DNA of 64,000 bases from Defluviicoccus sp. (GCA_028821395.1 JAPPGP010000097.1:30299-94298); one strand, 5' to 3'; shown: positions 36,435 through 45,640, numbered from the stretch's first letter. Made by a program: numbers and translations. Notes: generated by a model from the sequence alone, not told the origin.

Positions 36435-38765
36435 TCAGGCGCCAGCCCGAATGGCGCGCCACACGCTCTCGGGACTGACGGGCATCTCGAGATGGTCCAC
36501 CCCGAACTCGGCAAGCGCGTCGACGACCGCATTGACATAGGCGGCGAGCGAGGGCGTCGTGCCGCCTTCGCCGCCGGAGCGAATGCCGAGCGGGTTGTCG
36601 GGGGTCGGGACCTCGCTGATCTCGGTGCGGAAAGACGGCAGATCGTCGGCGCGCGGCATCGCGTAGTCCATGAACGAGGCGGCCAGCGCCTGGCCGCTCG
36701 CGGGGTCGTAGACGCTCTGCTCCATCATGGCCTCGCCGAGCCCCTGGGCGATGCTGCCATGCGCCTGGCCGTGCAGGATCATCGGGTTGATCGCGCGCCC
36801 GACGTCGTCGACCCCGGTATAGCGCAGGATCTCCACGGCTCCGGTCTCGGGGTCCACCTCCACCTCGCACACATGGCACCCATAGGGGAAGGCCGCCACG
36901 CGCACGGTTTCGTCCGATATCCCGATGAGCGGCCCGCACAGCTCCTCCGGCAGCCCGTCGCCGCGCTCGGCGGCACGGGCGGTTTCGAACAGACCCAGAG
37001 AGCGGTCGGTGCCCGAGACCTGGAAACGGCCGTCCGCGAAGGCGATGTCCTCTTCCGCGGCCTCCATCAGCCAGGCGGCGATCCCGCGCCCCCGCGCCGT
37101 GATCTCGTCGGTGGCCTTGCCCATGGTGATCCCGGCGAGACGCATCGACCGCCCGGAATGGGAGCCGCCGCCGACGGAGACGATATCGGTGTCCCCGGTG
37201 ATCAGGTTGACGTCTTCGAGCGAGACGCCGAACCATTCCGCGGCGAGCTGGGCGAAGCTCGTCTCGTGGCCCTGTCCGCTCGACAGGGTGCCGATGACGA
37301 CGTCGATCCGCCCTTCCGGCCGCACCGTTATCTCGGCCCGTTCGCGTGGAGCGCCGGTCGAGGTCTCGATGTAGTTGGCGATACCGATGCCGCGGCACCT
37401 GCCCCGCGCCCGGGACTCCGCGCGGCGCCCGGCGAACCCGTCCCAGTCGGCGGCGGCGACCGCCGCGTCCATCGCCGATCCGTAGTCGCCGCTGTCATAG
37501 GTCATGCCGAGCGGGTTGGGAAACGGCATCGCGCCTTCCGGCACCAGGTTGGCCCGCCTGAGCGCCAGCCGGTCGAATCCGTGCCGGGCGGCGGCGATGT
37601 CGACCAGCCGTTCCAGCACGAACATGACCTCGGGCCGCCCGGCGCTGCGGTAGGGGTTGGTGGGCGGCGTGTTGGTCACCGCCGCGCGGGCCCGGAAATG
37701 GGCGGCCGGCACGTCGTAGAGGCCGGTCATGATCTCGACCCCCTTGATCAGGGGCACGAAGGAGACGGTGTGCGCGCCGACATTGCTGAGGTTGGAGCCG
37801 CGCATCGCGATGAACCGCCCGTTCGCGTCGAGGGCGAGCTCGGCGGCGACCGCGAGGTCACGGCCCTGGTAGTCGCTGAGAAACGCCTCGCCGCGGTCCG
37901 CCGTCCACTTGACCGGCCGGCCGAGGCGCCTGGCGGCCCAGGCGACGAGGGCGAATTCGGGATAGAACGCGTTCCGCGTCCCGTAATTGCCGCCGACATC
38001 GGCGGCCACCACCCGTACCCGGTCCTCTTGCACCCCGAGTATCTGAGCGAGCTCGCGCTTCGGCCGGACCACCCCGCCGCCGCCGGCATGGAGGGTGTAG
38101 CGCCCGGTCCCGGGGTCGTAGGCGGCGACGGCGGCGCGCGGCTCCATCGGAACGCCCGTCACCCGCGGGATCCAGGTTTCCAGACGCACGACATGGCGGG
38201 CGCCGGCGAAGGCGCGTTCGGTCCTCTCGATGTCGCCCACATCCGCATCGATGCAGACATTCGAGGCCATGTCCTCCCAGAGCAGGGGTGCGTCTCCGCT
38301 ACACGCCGCGGCGGCTTGGGTAACGGCGGGCAACGGCTCGAAGGCGACGTGCAGTTGTTCGAGGCCGTCTCTCGCCCGGTCCGGGGTCTCGGCGATCGCC
38401 ATCGCGACCGCCTCGCCGACGAACCGCGCCCGGTCGGCGGGCAGCGGAAAAGGGAGAACCTCGCGCTTGGGCGTCCCGTCCCGGTTGACCAGCTCGATGT
38501 CCGGCGGGCTGGTGGGCGCCGGTCTGTGGGGGATGCAGGCGAGACCGTCCGCGAGCAGGTCGGCGCCGGTCAGCACGGCGAGCACGCCCGGAACGGCGAG
38601 CGCCGCGCCCGAGTCGATGCCCGCGATCCGCGCATGGGCGTGCGGCGATCGCGCCATCGCCGCGTAGACCTGCCCGGGCAGGTTCACGTCGTCGGAGAAC
38701 CGGCCGCGCCCGGTCAGCAGGCGGCGGTCTTCCTTGCGGCGGAACGGCCGGCCGATCGCCGGCAT
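36435..38765 (-). CDS. Molybdenum hydroxylase large subunit, xanthine dehydrogenase family
   Basis: 776 residues from the ATG at 38765; an upstream open extension lies inside the TRAP permease gene and is not homologous. It opens IGRPFRRKEDRRLLTGRGRF, carries NPYRSAGRPE at the cofactor loop (not the AYRCSFR of true CO dehydrogenase) and the catalytic glutamate in GIRSGGEGG near the end. The enzyme would insert water-derived oxygen into a C-H bond of a heteroaromatic, aldehyde or acyl-CoA. The usual FAD and 2Fe-2S subunits are absent around it. The start overlaps the upstream TRAP permease stop by one base (TGATG). Confidence 0.88.
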   Translation of the reverse strand: MPAIGRPFRRKEDRRLLTGRGRFSDDVNLPGQVYAAMARSPHAHARIAGIDSGAALAVPGVLAVLTGADLLADGLACIPHRPAPTSPPDIELVNRDGTPKREVLPFPLPADRARFVGEAVAMAIAETPDRARDGLEQLHVAFEPLPAVTQAAAACSGDAPLLWEDMASNVCIDADVGDIERTERAFAGARHVVRLETWIPRVTGVPMEPRAAVAAYDPGTGRYTLHAGGGGVVRPKRELAQILGVQEDRVRVVAADVGGNYGTRNAFYPEFALVAWAARRLGRPVKWTADRGEAFLSDYQGRDLAVAAELALDANGRFIAMRGSNLSNVGAHTVSFVPLIKGVEIMTGLYDVPAAHFRARAAVTNTPPTNPYRSAGRPEVMFVLERLVDIAAARHGFDRLALRRANLVPEGAMPFPNPLGMTYDSGDYGSAMDAAVAAADWDGFAGRRAESRARGRCRGIGIANYIETSTGAPRERAEITVRPEGRIDVVIGTLSSGQGHETSFAQLAAEWFGVSLEDVNLITGDTDIVSVGGGSHSGRSMRLAGITMGKATDEITARGRGIAAWLMEAAEEDIAFADGRFQVSGTDRSLGLFETARAAERGDGLPEELCGPLIGISDETVRVAAFPYGCHVCEVEVDPETGAVEILRYTGVDDVGRAINPMILHGQAHGSIAQGLGEAMMEQSVYDPASGQALAASFMDYAMPRADDLPSFRTEISEVPTPDNPLGIRSGGEGGTTPSLAAYVNAVVDALAEFGVDHLEMPVSPESVWRAIRAGA

Positions 38766-40075
38766 CAGACCATCAATCCCAGCACACCGGGGAGCCACAG
38801 GCTGAGGGCGGGGAATATGGCGACGATCGCGAGCCGCGCGAGATCGGCGACGAAGAACGGAGCGATGCCGCTGAATATGGTCTTGAGCGGCACGTCCGGC
38901 GCCATGCCGTGCAGCACGAAGGGAATGATGCCGATGGGCGGGGTGATCTGGCCGATCTCGATGACCATGATGTTGATCACCCCCCACCAGATCGGATCGA
39001 AGCCGAGCCCGACCACCAGCGGGAAGACCACCGGCAGCGTAATGATCATCGCCGCGACGGTCTCGAAGATGCTGCCGAGGATGATGTACATCACCAGCAG
39101 CAGGACGATGACCATCCAGGGCTCGAGGCCCGAGCGCTCGATCGCGCTCACCAGCACGGTCGGCATCTGGCTGAGGGTGATGAAGAAGGTGAAGATCGTC
39201 GCGCCGATGATGATTATGTAGATCAGCCCGGTCGAAGCGGCGGTCTGCACCAGCACCTCGCGCAGCACCTTGACCGTGAGACGCCCGCGCAGCCAGGTGA
39301 AGCCGAAGGCCATGAAGCAGCCGACCGCGGCCGCTTCGAGGACGGTGAACACGCCGCCGTAGATGCCGCCAGAGACCACCGCGGCGAGCACCAGCACGCC
39401 CCAGCAGCTCCTGACCACGGTCAGCCGTTCGCGCCACGGCATCTTCGGCCCCGCCGGGCCGGAGCCGGGCCGGATCCGGACATAAGCCGCGATGGTCGCA
39501 AAATAGACGGCGATGCAGATGAGCCCCGGTATGACCGCCGCCGCGAACAGCGCGATCACGAACTGCTCGGTCAGCACGCCGTAAAGCAGCATCAGGTTGG
39601 AGGGGGGAATCAGGATGCCCAGCGTGCCGCCAGCGGCGATCGAACCGGCGGCAAGCGACGGGCGGTAGCCGCGTTCGCGCATCTCCGGTAGCGCGATGCG
39701 CATGAAGGTCGAGGCGGTCGCGAGCGAGGAGCCGCAGACCGCGCCGAAGCCGCCGCAGCCGCCGATCGTCGTCATCGCGAGACCGCCGCGATAATGCCCG
39801 ATCAGGGCGTAGAACAGGCGGTAGAGGTCGCCCGACAGGCCGGCCGCCGAGGCAAAGCTCCCCATCAGCAGGAACATCGGGATCGCGCCCAGCTCCTGGG
39901 TCACGAGAACCTGCGTCGGCGCGGTGGCGAACATCTTGATCGCGGGCTCGAGATCGAGCAGCAGCCAGACCCCGAAGAACCCCGCCGTCGCCATCGCGAT
40001 ACCGATCGGCACGTGGAGCGCGATCAGCGCCAGCATGCCGGCGATGCCGACGGTCGCGACGATCACCGGGTCCAT
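38765..40075 (-). CDS. TRAP transporter large permease (DctM family)
   Basis: 436 residues, about twelve hydrophobic helices. DctM blocks are GAIPMFLLMGSF, GGTLGILIPPSNLMLLYG and EIGQITPPIGIIPFV. It is the channel subunit of a second TRAP system in the window, with partners at 40117 and 40689. It sits inside the UbiD-led catabolic operon, so its carboxylate substrate is probably the compound degraded by the neighbours. Confidence 0.93.
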   Translation of the reverse strand: MDPVIVATVGIAGMLALIALHVPIGIAMATAGFFGVWLLLDLEPAIKMFATAPTQVLVTQELGAIPMFLLMGSFASAAGLSGDLYRLFYALIGHYRGGLAMTTIGGCGGFGAVCGSSLATASTFMRIALPEMRERGYRPSLAAGSIAAGGTLGILIPPSNLMLLYGVLTEQFVIALFAAAVIPGLICIAVYFATIAAYVRIRPGSGPAGPKMPWRERLTVVRSCWGVLVLAAVVSGGIYGGVFTVLEAAAVGCFMAFGFTWLRGRLTVKVLREVLVQTAASTGLIYIIIIGATIFTFFITLSQMPTVLVSAIERSGLEPWMVIVLLLVMYIILGSIFETVAAMIITLPVVFPLVVGLGFDPIWWGVINIMVIEIGQITPPIGIIPFVLHGMAPDVPLKTIFSGIAPFFVADLARLAIVAIFPALSLWLPGVLGLMV

Positions 40076-40116
40076 CGGCTCACCGCTCCCGCCGGGGCCG
40101 GGGAGAGAACTGCGGG

Positions 40117-40689
40117 CTAGACACCCGAATCGACCGCGGTCGCGGGCGCCCTGGGCACGCCGCGCCAGGCCCGGAACCCCGCTTCAAGGACCACCACGAC
40201 CTGGATCGCCGTGCAGGCGAAGACGATCGCCGTGACCATCCACCACCACGGCGCCTGCGGCAGCTCGAGTACCGCCGTCGCGAGCCCGGTCAGGGTGACG
40301 TCGTGCAGCGTGAAGCGAAAGAACTGCCAGCTCAGCAGCAGGAAGACGCAGAGCGTCACGAAGCCGCCGAACGCCTCGAGCCAGAGCGCGCGGAGCGGCC
40401 CGATCGCCCGGCCGAGAAACCGGATGGTCACGAAGTGCCCGCCGATCAGGCAGATCGGAAAGAAGCTGGAGACGATCACCGCGAGGTTGTACTTGCCGAG
40501 ATCGTCGACGCCCAGGATCGGCGCGTTGAACAGCCAGCGCATCAGCACGTCCACCACGATCGCGGCCGCCAGCCCGAGGATGGCGGTCGCGCCGATCAGC
40601 GCGATCCAACTCGCCGCCGGGCCGAGCGTGCCGTCCGCGTCGAACGGCACGCTCTCCGCCGCTTCGCCCGGGCGTTCCGGCGAGGACAT
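40117..40689 (-). CDS. TRAP transporter small permease (DctQ family)
   Basis: 190 residues from the ATG at 40689, with four hydrophobic segments. VVDVLMRWLFNAPILGVDDL is the DctQ first-loop block. The start overlaps the binding-protein stop by one base, and the stop lies 41 bases before the large-permease gene. Residues before the first helix form a longer than usual acidic N-terminus. Confidence 0.9.
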   Translation of the reverse strand: MSSPERPGEAAESVPFDADGTLGPAASWIALIGATAILGLAAAIVVDVLMRWLFNAPILGVDDLGKYNLAVIVSSFFPICLIGGHFVTIRFLGRAIGPLRALWLEAFGGFVTLCVFLLLSWQFFRFTLHDVTLTGLATAVLELPQAPWWWMVTAIVFACTAIQVVVVLEAGFRAWRGVPRAPATAVDSGV

Positions 40690-41702
40690 CAGTTGGCGGC
40701 GCGGAGGTCCTTGAGGATCGCCTGCAGGGCGGCGTATTTGCGCTGGCCGTCCTTGTTCTTGGCGATCCACTCGGTGTGGTAGGCCTTGAAGATGTCGTTA
40801 TAGAGCCTTTCGTGGTCCTTCGCCGACAGGCGGACCACGGTGCGGTCGCCCGGATCGGCGCGCAGCCTTCTGCCGTCGTTCTCGTAGTAGTTGCCCATCG
40901 CCTTGCTGAGCTTGAGGCCGCCGTGCCGGGCCAGCGCGTCGCGCGCCTTGCCGCCGAGCCGGTTGTAGACGTCCTTGTGCACGGCGAGGATGAACGTGCG
41001 CACGCCGAGCGGGATGTCGATATGGCTCTTGATCAGCGGCGTGATGCGGAACGTGCCGAGCGCCGACCATCCGGCGAGCGCGCCTTGTATGACGCCGCGA
41101 TTGAGCGACTCGGCGACCTGGCGGATCGACATGCCGACCGGGGTTCCGCCGAGCTTCTTGACCACATCGGCCTCGGCCTTGCCCGGAACGCGGAACTTGA
41201 GCCCCTTGATGTCGGCGAGGGCCGAAATCTTCCGGTTGAGATGCATGCCGCTGTTGTCGTTGGTGTAGACACCGAACACATGCACTTTTTCCAGACCCCC
41301 GAGATGGCCCGCTTCGTACATCTTCCAGATCGCCACGGCGGCTTCGGCGGAGCCCGTGTCGCGGAACGTGTAGGGCAAGGCAAAAATGGTGAAGTCGGGG
41401 AACAGCTTGGGCGTGTAGGCCGGCAGGACCTGGGCGGCGTCCTGGATCTTGTTCATCACCCCTTCCCACTGCTTGCGCGGGCTTCGGATCAGCGCGCCGC
41501 CCCAGAATTCCTTGAACTGCACCTCTCCGCCGCTGTCCTGCTCGACGGTACGGAGGAACGGGATGATGATCTCGCGAAGGTATTTCGCCTTGGGCGGCGT
41601 GAACGAACCGATCTTCACGGTCACCGCATCGGCGGCCATGGACGGCGTCGCCGCAAGCACGGCGGCGGCGCCGGTCGCGGCGACGAAATAGCGTAGCTTC
41701 AT
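40689..41702 (-). CDS. TRAP transporter substrate-binding protein (DctP family)
   Basis: 337 residues with a Sec signal peptide ending near PSMA/ADA. The mature part holds the DctP-family blocks GLKFRVPGKAEADVVKKLGG (with the ligand-contacting Arg) and an ALAGWSALGTFR segment. It captures the organic acid in the periplasm for the 40117/38765 membrane subunits. It lies 26 bases after the UbiD gene. The sequence is only distantly related to the binding protein at 20357, so the two TRAP systems probably have different substrates. Confidence 0.92.
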   Translation of the reverse strand: MKLRYFVAATGAAAVLAATPSMAADAVTVKIGSFTPPKAKYLREIIIPFLRTVEQDSGGEVQFKEFWGGALIRSPRKQWEGVMNKIQDAAQVLPAYTPKLFPDFTIFALPYTFRDTGSAEAAVAIWKMYEAGHLGGLEKVHVFGVYTNDNSGMHLNRKISALADIKGLKFRVPGKAEADVVKKLGGTPVGMSIRQVAESLNRGVIQGALAGWSALGTFRITPLIKSHIDIPLGVRTFILAVHKDVYNRLGGKARDALARHGGLKLSKAMGNYYENDGRRLRADPGDRTVVRLSAKDHERLYNDIFKAYHTEWIAKNKDGQRKYAALQAILKDLRAAN

Positions 41703-41728
41703 CTGGTCTCCTCCCTCGATGTGTGCGC

Positions 41729-43327
41729 TCAGGTCCCTTCGTTGGGATCGTGGTAGAGCTCGCCCACGATCGCCGTCAGCCCGGGCTCTCCCTCGGCGGC
41801 ATGGTAGCGGCCGTCGCGATCGCGTCCGAGCCTGCCTTGCTCCCGCAACTCGTCGAGCGCGCAGGCCACCTCGCGGCCGTCCTCGCTGCCGATGGCCTCC
41901 ACGATCTCGCCGAAGAACAGCGGACCCGCGCCGAGCGCCTGCTCCACCGTCTGGAAGCGGGCCCGCCCGTCGAACGACTTAGCGGCGCAGCGGGTGAAGC
42001 GGATCTCCTTGTCGGCGCCGAACGGGCGGGTGCAGTCGAACCCGGCCTTGGCCCCGGTCCGCCGCCCCTTGAGCGAGGGGTCCATCGGCATCGACATCGT
42101 GCCGGTGAGCATCACGATGTCCTCGTCGGCCTGGAACCGGGTGCCGAACGCCCATTCGACCTGCCGGTCGTCGCGAATGTCGATGTCCTCGTCGAAGACC
42201 CAGACATGCTTCAGCCGGCGGAGGCCGCCGAACAGGGCGGAAATGGCATGTCTGGGCTCGCCGATCTCATGCTGCCTGATCGACACGCGAAGGGCGTTCA
42301 TGCCGCCGCCCGTCGGGCGCATGCAGGCCGCGACGGGTTCGCGCACCGCGCGTTTCAGGATCCGCATCGCTTCCGCCTCGATGCGAAGCGCGGTGATGTT
42401 GGCCGAATCGGTCTGGTCGAGGACGAAGGCGCTGCCGTGCTGCAATGTCTGGTGGAGCGCGTCCTCGCGCATCGTAATCGCCGTGCAGGTGAAGACGGGG
42501 TCCATGTGGATCGAGCCGTAATACCCCATGTACTCGCCGAACGGCCCTTCGGGCTCGCAGTACCCCCGCTCGTCGAGATAGCCCTCGAGCACGATCTCCG
42601 CATCCGCCGGGACACGGATGTCGTTGGTCAGGCTCTTGACCACCGGCGCGGGCTCGCCCCGCATCGTCGCGATCAGGCTCAGCTCGTCGCCGGGGAGGCG
42701 CGTCGTCGCGGCGTACATGTCCAGCGGGTGGCTGCCGATGGTAAAGGTGACGGGAAGACGCTCGCGGCGGGCGGCGCAGGCTTGGTAGATCCGCTTGAGG
42801 TCGGACGGCGCGGTAACGTTGGTGCCGGCCTGGTAGCGGTTCCTGAGCGACAGGCGCCGGCTGCCCACATTGGTCCGTCCGGTCTCGGGGTCGACGGTGT
42901 AGTCGATGCCCGACGAGATGTAGCAGCTGCCGTCGAACTCGTGCTGCAGGTGGAACGGGAGCTCGGTCAGGTCGACGTCCTCGCCGGTGATCCTGACGGC
43001 GTGAACCGGCGCCTCGCCGGACGGCACCTCGACGACTTCCTGCGGATTCGCCATGCGGCGGTAAAACTCGTCGTAGATCTCGTCCTCGTTGCTGTCGAAC
43101 GCGGCGATCAGGCGGCGCCGCCCGGCGGCCGCCTTGGCGACAAGCTCCACGTGCTTCGGGCCGGCCTTCCTGAACAGCACCGCCTTCGGCGTCGCCTCGA
43201 TGATCGGGCTCAGGCCGGTCAAGGGCACCGGCTCGTCATGGATCTCGACTTCGTCGATCTCTATCAGGCGGTCGACGAAACGGCGCAACCGGAACTTTTC
43301 GAAATCGAGCTCCTGAACGTTTGCCAT
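41729..43327 (-). CDS. UbiD-family decarboxylase
   Basis: 532 residues from the ATG at 43327. UbiD features are FRKAGPKHVELVAKAA at the N-terminus, the prFMN/metal-site region with RRLSLRNRY, and the catalytic-glutamate motif EGPFGEYMGYYG. The last 60-70 residues extend beyond ordinary UbiD length (an acidic EALRE-like helix and a GLTAIVGELYHD tail). It would decarboxylate, or carboxylate, an aromatic or heteroaromatic acid using prenylated FMN; no UbiX is in the window. It heads the operon with the TRAP transporter and molybdenum hydroxylase, 102 bases downstream of the IclR gene. Confidence 0.9.
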   Translation of the reverse strand: MANVQELDFEKFRLRRFVDRLIEIDEVEIHDEPVPLTGLSPIIEATPKAVLFRKAGPKHVELVAKAAAGRRRLIAAFDSNEDEIYDEFYRRMANPQEVVEVPSGEAPVHAVRITGEDVDLTELPFHLQHEFDGSCYISSGIDYTVDPETGRTNVGSRRLSLRNRYQAGTNVTAPSDLKRIYQACAARRERLPVTFTIGSHPLDMYAATTRLPGDELSLIATMRGEPAPVVKSLTNDIRVPADAEIVLEGYLDERGYCEPEGPFGEYMGYYGSIHMDPVFTCTAITMREDALHQTLQHGSAFVLDQTDSANITALRIEAEAMRILKRAVREPVAACMRPTGGGMNALRVSIRQHEIGEPRHAISALFGGLRRLKHVWVFDEDIDIRDDRQVEWAFGTRFQADEDIVMLTGTMSMPMDPSLKGRRTGAKAGFDCTRPFGADKEIRFTRCAAKSFDGRARFQTVEQALGAGPLFFGEIVEAIGSEDGREVACALDELREQGRLGRDRDGRYHAAEGEPGLTAIVGELYHDPNEGT

Positions 43328-43429
43328 CTTCACGCCACCCCCCTGCCGGTCCGTTCTCGAGTCAACCACACGAAAAATGCGGACGCAAACCGAGGCCCCG
43401 GCCGTCGGCCGTCGTTTCGGTCGCGCCCT

Positions 43430-44296
43430 TCATCCCACCTCGTCCCCGACCGCCCGGCCGACGCCGGTGCCGGCGAAACCGAGCTGGCGTGACAGGCGTT
43501 CGGCGAATTCCCCGAGCTCTCTCGCCGCGTCCCCGTCCCACGCGACGTCGAGGGTCTCCTGCCGTCCCATGATGCCGACCACCGTCGACAGGCCGCCCTT
43601 GTGGTCGAATATCGGCGCGGCCATGGCGTTGACGCCGGCGAACAGCGCGCCCTTGACCCGTGCCAGCCGGCGTTCGCGGACCTCCCGCAACAGCCTCTCG
43701 CGTTCGCCCCTGGACAGCTTGACGGCCACCGCCGGCCGCCGGCGCGACTGCTTTCCGTCCTGCTCGTCGAAGTGGTCGACCCGGGCCGGCGGCATGTAGG
43801 CGGCGAACACCTGTCCCGCCGCGGTGGACAGGAAGGGCAGGACCGAGCCCACGCGGATATTGAGGGTGACGGGGTGCGCGCTCTCCTCGAGGCCGATGCA
43901 GGTCACCCCCATGTCGCCCCAGATCGCCAGGAACACGGTCTCGTCCACCCGGTCGCGGAGCTCCGGCAGGGCCGCGTAGGCGATGCGGATCGGATCGACG
44001 CGGCGAAGCCCGGCGAGACCGATCGAGATGGCGCTGGGTCCGATGCTGTAGGCGCCGTTGCGCTCCGGCTGGGCGACCAGCCCGGTGCGCGTCAGGCTGA
44101 TCAGGTAGCGGTGCACCTTGGCCCGATGCATCCCGGCGGCCTCGGCAAGCGCGCCGAGCGGCATCTGCCCGCCGCCTTCCGCGAGCGCGCCGAGGATGGC
44201 CGCGGCGGTCTCGACCGAGCCGATTCCGAGCCGATCCGGTTCCTCGCCTGCCATCGCGTCGTCCGCCTCCGGCCGCCGCCCCCGCGTAGACGGCAA
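43430..44296 (-). CDS. IclR-family transcriptional regulator
   Basis: 288 residues; the ATG at 44254 is a possible shorter start. The N-terminal winged helix is VETAAAILGALAEGGGQMPL then AEAAGMHRAKVHRYLISL, and the C-terminal effector domain has VTLNIRVGSVLPFLSTAAGQ and a GVNAMAAPIFDHKGG block. IclR proteins bind operators as dimers and respond to aromatic or organic acids. It lies between a leftward operon (UbiD onward) and a divergent nine-gene operon, with a palindrome in the 57-base gap, so it probably controls both arms. Confidence 0.92.
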   Translation of the reverse strand: MPSTRGRRPEADDAMAGEEPDRLGIGSVETAAAILGALAEGGGQMPLGALAEAAGMHRAKVHRYLISLTRTGLVAQPERNGAYSIGPSAISIGLAGLRRVDPIRIAYAALPELRDRVDETVFLAIWGDMGVTCIGLEESAHPVTLNIRVGSVLPFLSTAAGQVFAAYMPPARVDHFDEQDGKQSRRRPAVAVKLSRGERERLLREVRERRLARVKGALFAGVNAMAAPIFDHKGGLSTVVGIMGRQETLDVAWDGDAARELGEFAERLSRQLGFAGTGVGRAVGDEVG

Positions 44297-44308
44297 TTGA
44301 CGAGTATT

Positions 44309-44324
44309 GTATGACCGATCATAC
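44309..44324. promoter_or_regulatory. Probable IclR operator palindrome
   Basis: The gap between the IclR gene and the VOC gene contains GTATGA-CCGA-TCATAC, a perfect 6-base inverted repeat with a 4-base spacer. Around it are TATTGT (44305-44310) and ACAATA (44333-44338), a second outer inverted pair. The stretch is AT-rich relative to its surroundings. Position and symmetry fit a binding site for the divergent IclR regulator. Confidence 0.6.
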
Positions 44325-44353
44325 TACCTATGACAATAGCCAGAGGAAACGGG

Positions 44354-45298
44354 ATGCAGTTCGTCGGCATCGAATCGGTGGTCTTCGCGACCTCCGATCT
44401 CCCGGCGGCCGGAAAGTTCTTCGCCGACTGGGGGCTTGAGACGGTCAAGAACGGGCGCTCGGAGAAGATCTTCGCGACCGAGATCGGCAGCCGCATCGTG
44501 GTCCGGGCGGAGGGCGCCCGCGGCCTTGCGCCGCCGCTCAGCCCGGCCGGCGGGTTCCGCGAGGTGATCTGGGGGGTGAAGGGCAAGCGCGACCTCGCGC
44601 GCATCGCCAAGGAGCTCGGTTCCGACCGAGAGCTCAAGATCGACCGCGACGGGACGATCCACACCCACGATCCCAACGGAATCGGCATCGGTTTCCGGGC
44701 GTGGCCACACAGGAAACGGCTCTCGGTGAAGGCGGCCGTATTCAACACCGGCGCGGAACGGACGAGGGTGAATACGCCCGCCCCGCTCTATGACGAGGGC
44801 GCGTCTCCGCTGCGCATGGGCCACGTGGTGTTCCTCGTCGCCGACATCGAGGCCGGCGAGAGATTCTACCGCGACCGGCTGGGCTTCCGCCTGTCGGACC
44901 GGTATTCGGGGAACCGGGCGGTGTTTCTGCGCTGCTCGGCGGAGAACGAGCACCACAATCTGTTCTTCCTCAACACCAACGGCGCCAAGACCGAGCTCCA
45001 GCACGTCGCCTTCGAGGTGCGCGACATCCACGAGGTGTTCGGCGGCGGAGTCAGGATGCGCGAGCTCGGCTACAAGACCGATGTGGGCCCCGGGCGCCAT
45101 CCCGTCTCGTCGGCCTATTTCTGGTATTTCGAAAACCCGCTCGGCGGGGCGGTCGAGTACTACGCCGATTCCGACTACGCCACCGAGGCGTGGAAGCCAA
45201 GGACCTTCGAGGGTCTGCGGTTCTCCCAGTGGCACGTCCAGGACGGCGTCGGCCCGGCCGTCGGCGGGCGGGTCCGTGAAGAACGCCCGGCAGGCTGA
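44354..45298 (+). CDS. Two-domain VOC protein, extradiol-dioxygenase-like
   Basis: 314 residues from the ATG at 44354, preferred because AGAGGAAA lies just upstream; an ATG at 44330 would start inside the putative operator region. Two vicinal-oxygen-chelate modules are seen: the first from IESVVFATSDLPAA, the second from MGHVVFLVADIEAGERFY. The second holds a likely metal triad: His in GHVVF, His in LQHVAFEV and Glu in GGAVEYY. This fits type-I extradiol ring-cleavage dioxygenases or related hydrolases/isomerases. It is the first gene of the nine-gene operon, so ring cleavage of the hydroxylated substrate is a reasonable role. Confidence 0.85.
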   Translation: MQFVGIESVVFATSDLPAAGKFFADWGLETVKNGRSEKIFATEIGSRIVVRAEGARGLAPPLSPAGGFREVIWGVKGKRDLARIAKELGSDRELKIDRDGTIHTHDPNGIGIGFRAWPHRKRLSVKAAVFNTGAERTRVNTPAPLYDEGASPLRMGHVVFLVADIEAGERFYRDRLGFRLSDRYSGNRAVFLRCSAENEHHNLFFLNTNGAKTELQHVAFEVRDIHEVFGGGVRMRELGYKTDVGPGRHPVSSAYFWYFENPLGGAVEYYADSDYATEAWKPRTFEGLRFSQWHVQDGVGPAVGGRVREERPAG

Positions 45299-45315
45299 AG
45301 CGGGAGGCCTCGGCC

Positions 45316-45639
45316 ATGGAGGACCGGCCGCGCTACGTTCACCGCACGCTCAACACCGACCCGAGCGATTACGAGAAGGCGCTGAGCCGGACGCTGTTCG
45401 CGATCCTGAGCAAGAGCATCCACGACCTGCCCGGGATCGTGCGGGCGCTCGACGAGAGCGACCTGCGGCCGCTGCAAGGGGAACGCTGGACCGAGGAGAT
45501 CTTTGCCGCCGAGATGGAGCGTCTGGGCGCCTATCCCAACAGCTCGGGCGCGCCGCTCGGCGAGCACCAAGCGGGCGTCGTGCCGCCCGGCACCTCGACC
45601 CGGGAACGGCCGCCCAAGGGCCAGCACGGGAAGCACTGA
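45316..45639 (+). CDS. Small recombinase-HTH-like protein paired with Rieske oxygenase
   Basis: 107 residues, family not recognised by name. Residues about 18-70 (DYEKALSRTLFAIL, LPGIVRALDES, GERWTEEIFAAEMERLG) resemble the winged helix of the serine-recombinase 'Recombinase' domain, with its L-N-E...G...W-T pattern, but no catalytic recombinase part is present. The tail (GTSTRERPPKGQHGKH) is polar and probably disordered. The same domain is fused to the N-terminus of the Rieske oxygenase at 49685. Here the stop is one base before the Rieske ATG (TGAGATG), so the two are likely co-translated. A subunit or assembly role is more likely than DNA binding; this is inference. Confidence 0.65.
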   Translation: MEDRPRYVHRTLNTDPSDYEKALSRTLFAILSKSIHDLPGIVRALDESDLRPLQGERWTEEIFAAEMERLGAYPNSSGAPLGEHQAGVVPPGTSTRERPPKGQHGKH

Positions 45640-45640
45640 G

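Noticed and set aside
36435..38765. Aerobic CO dehydrogenase (coxL)
   Set aside because: The active-site loop is PYRSAGR, not AYRCSFR, and coxM/coxS are absent.
31461..39221. Very long open frames on the plus strand (over 1100 codons at 31461-35018 and 35673-39221)
   Set aside because: They are antisense to well-recognised minus-strand genes, have Arg/Gly/His-rich compositions typical of shadow frames in GC-rich DNA and match no family.
36435..39437. Molybdenum hydroxylase read as a 1000-residue protein
   Set aside because: The extra N-terminal 224 residues lie within the TRAP permease gene in another frame; homology begins at the ATG at 38765.
45503..45640. Possible frameshifted fusion between the HTH-like gene (45316) and the Rieske gene (45641)
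   Set aside because: The Rieske frame is open back to 45503, but the HTH-like frame runs to its own stop with a full-length tail and the Rieske ATG follows directly (TGAGATG). A designed gene pair explains this better than an error, although a split ancestral fusion cannot be excluded.
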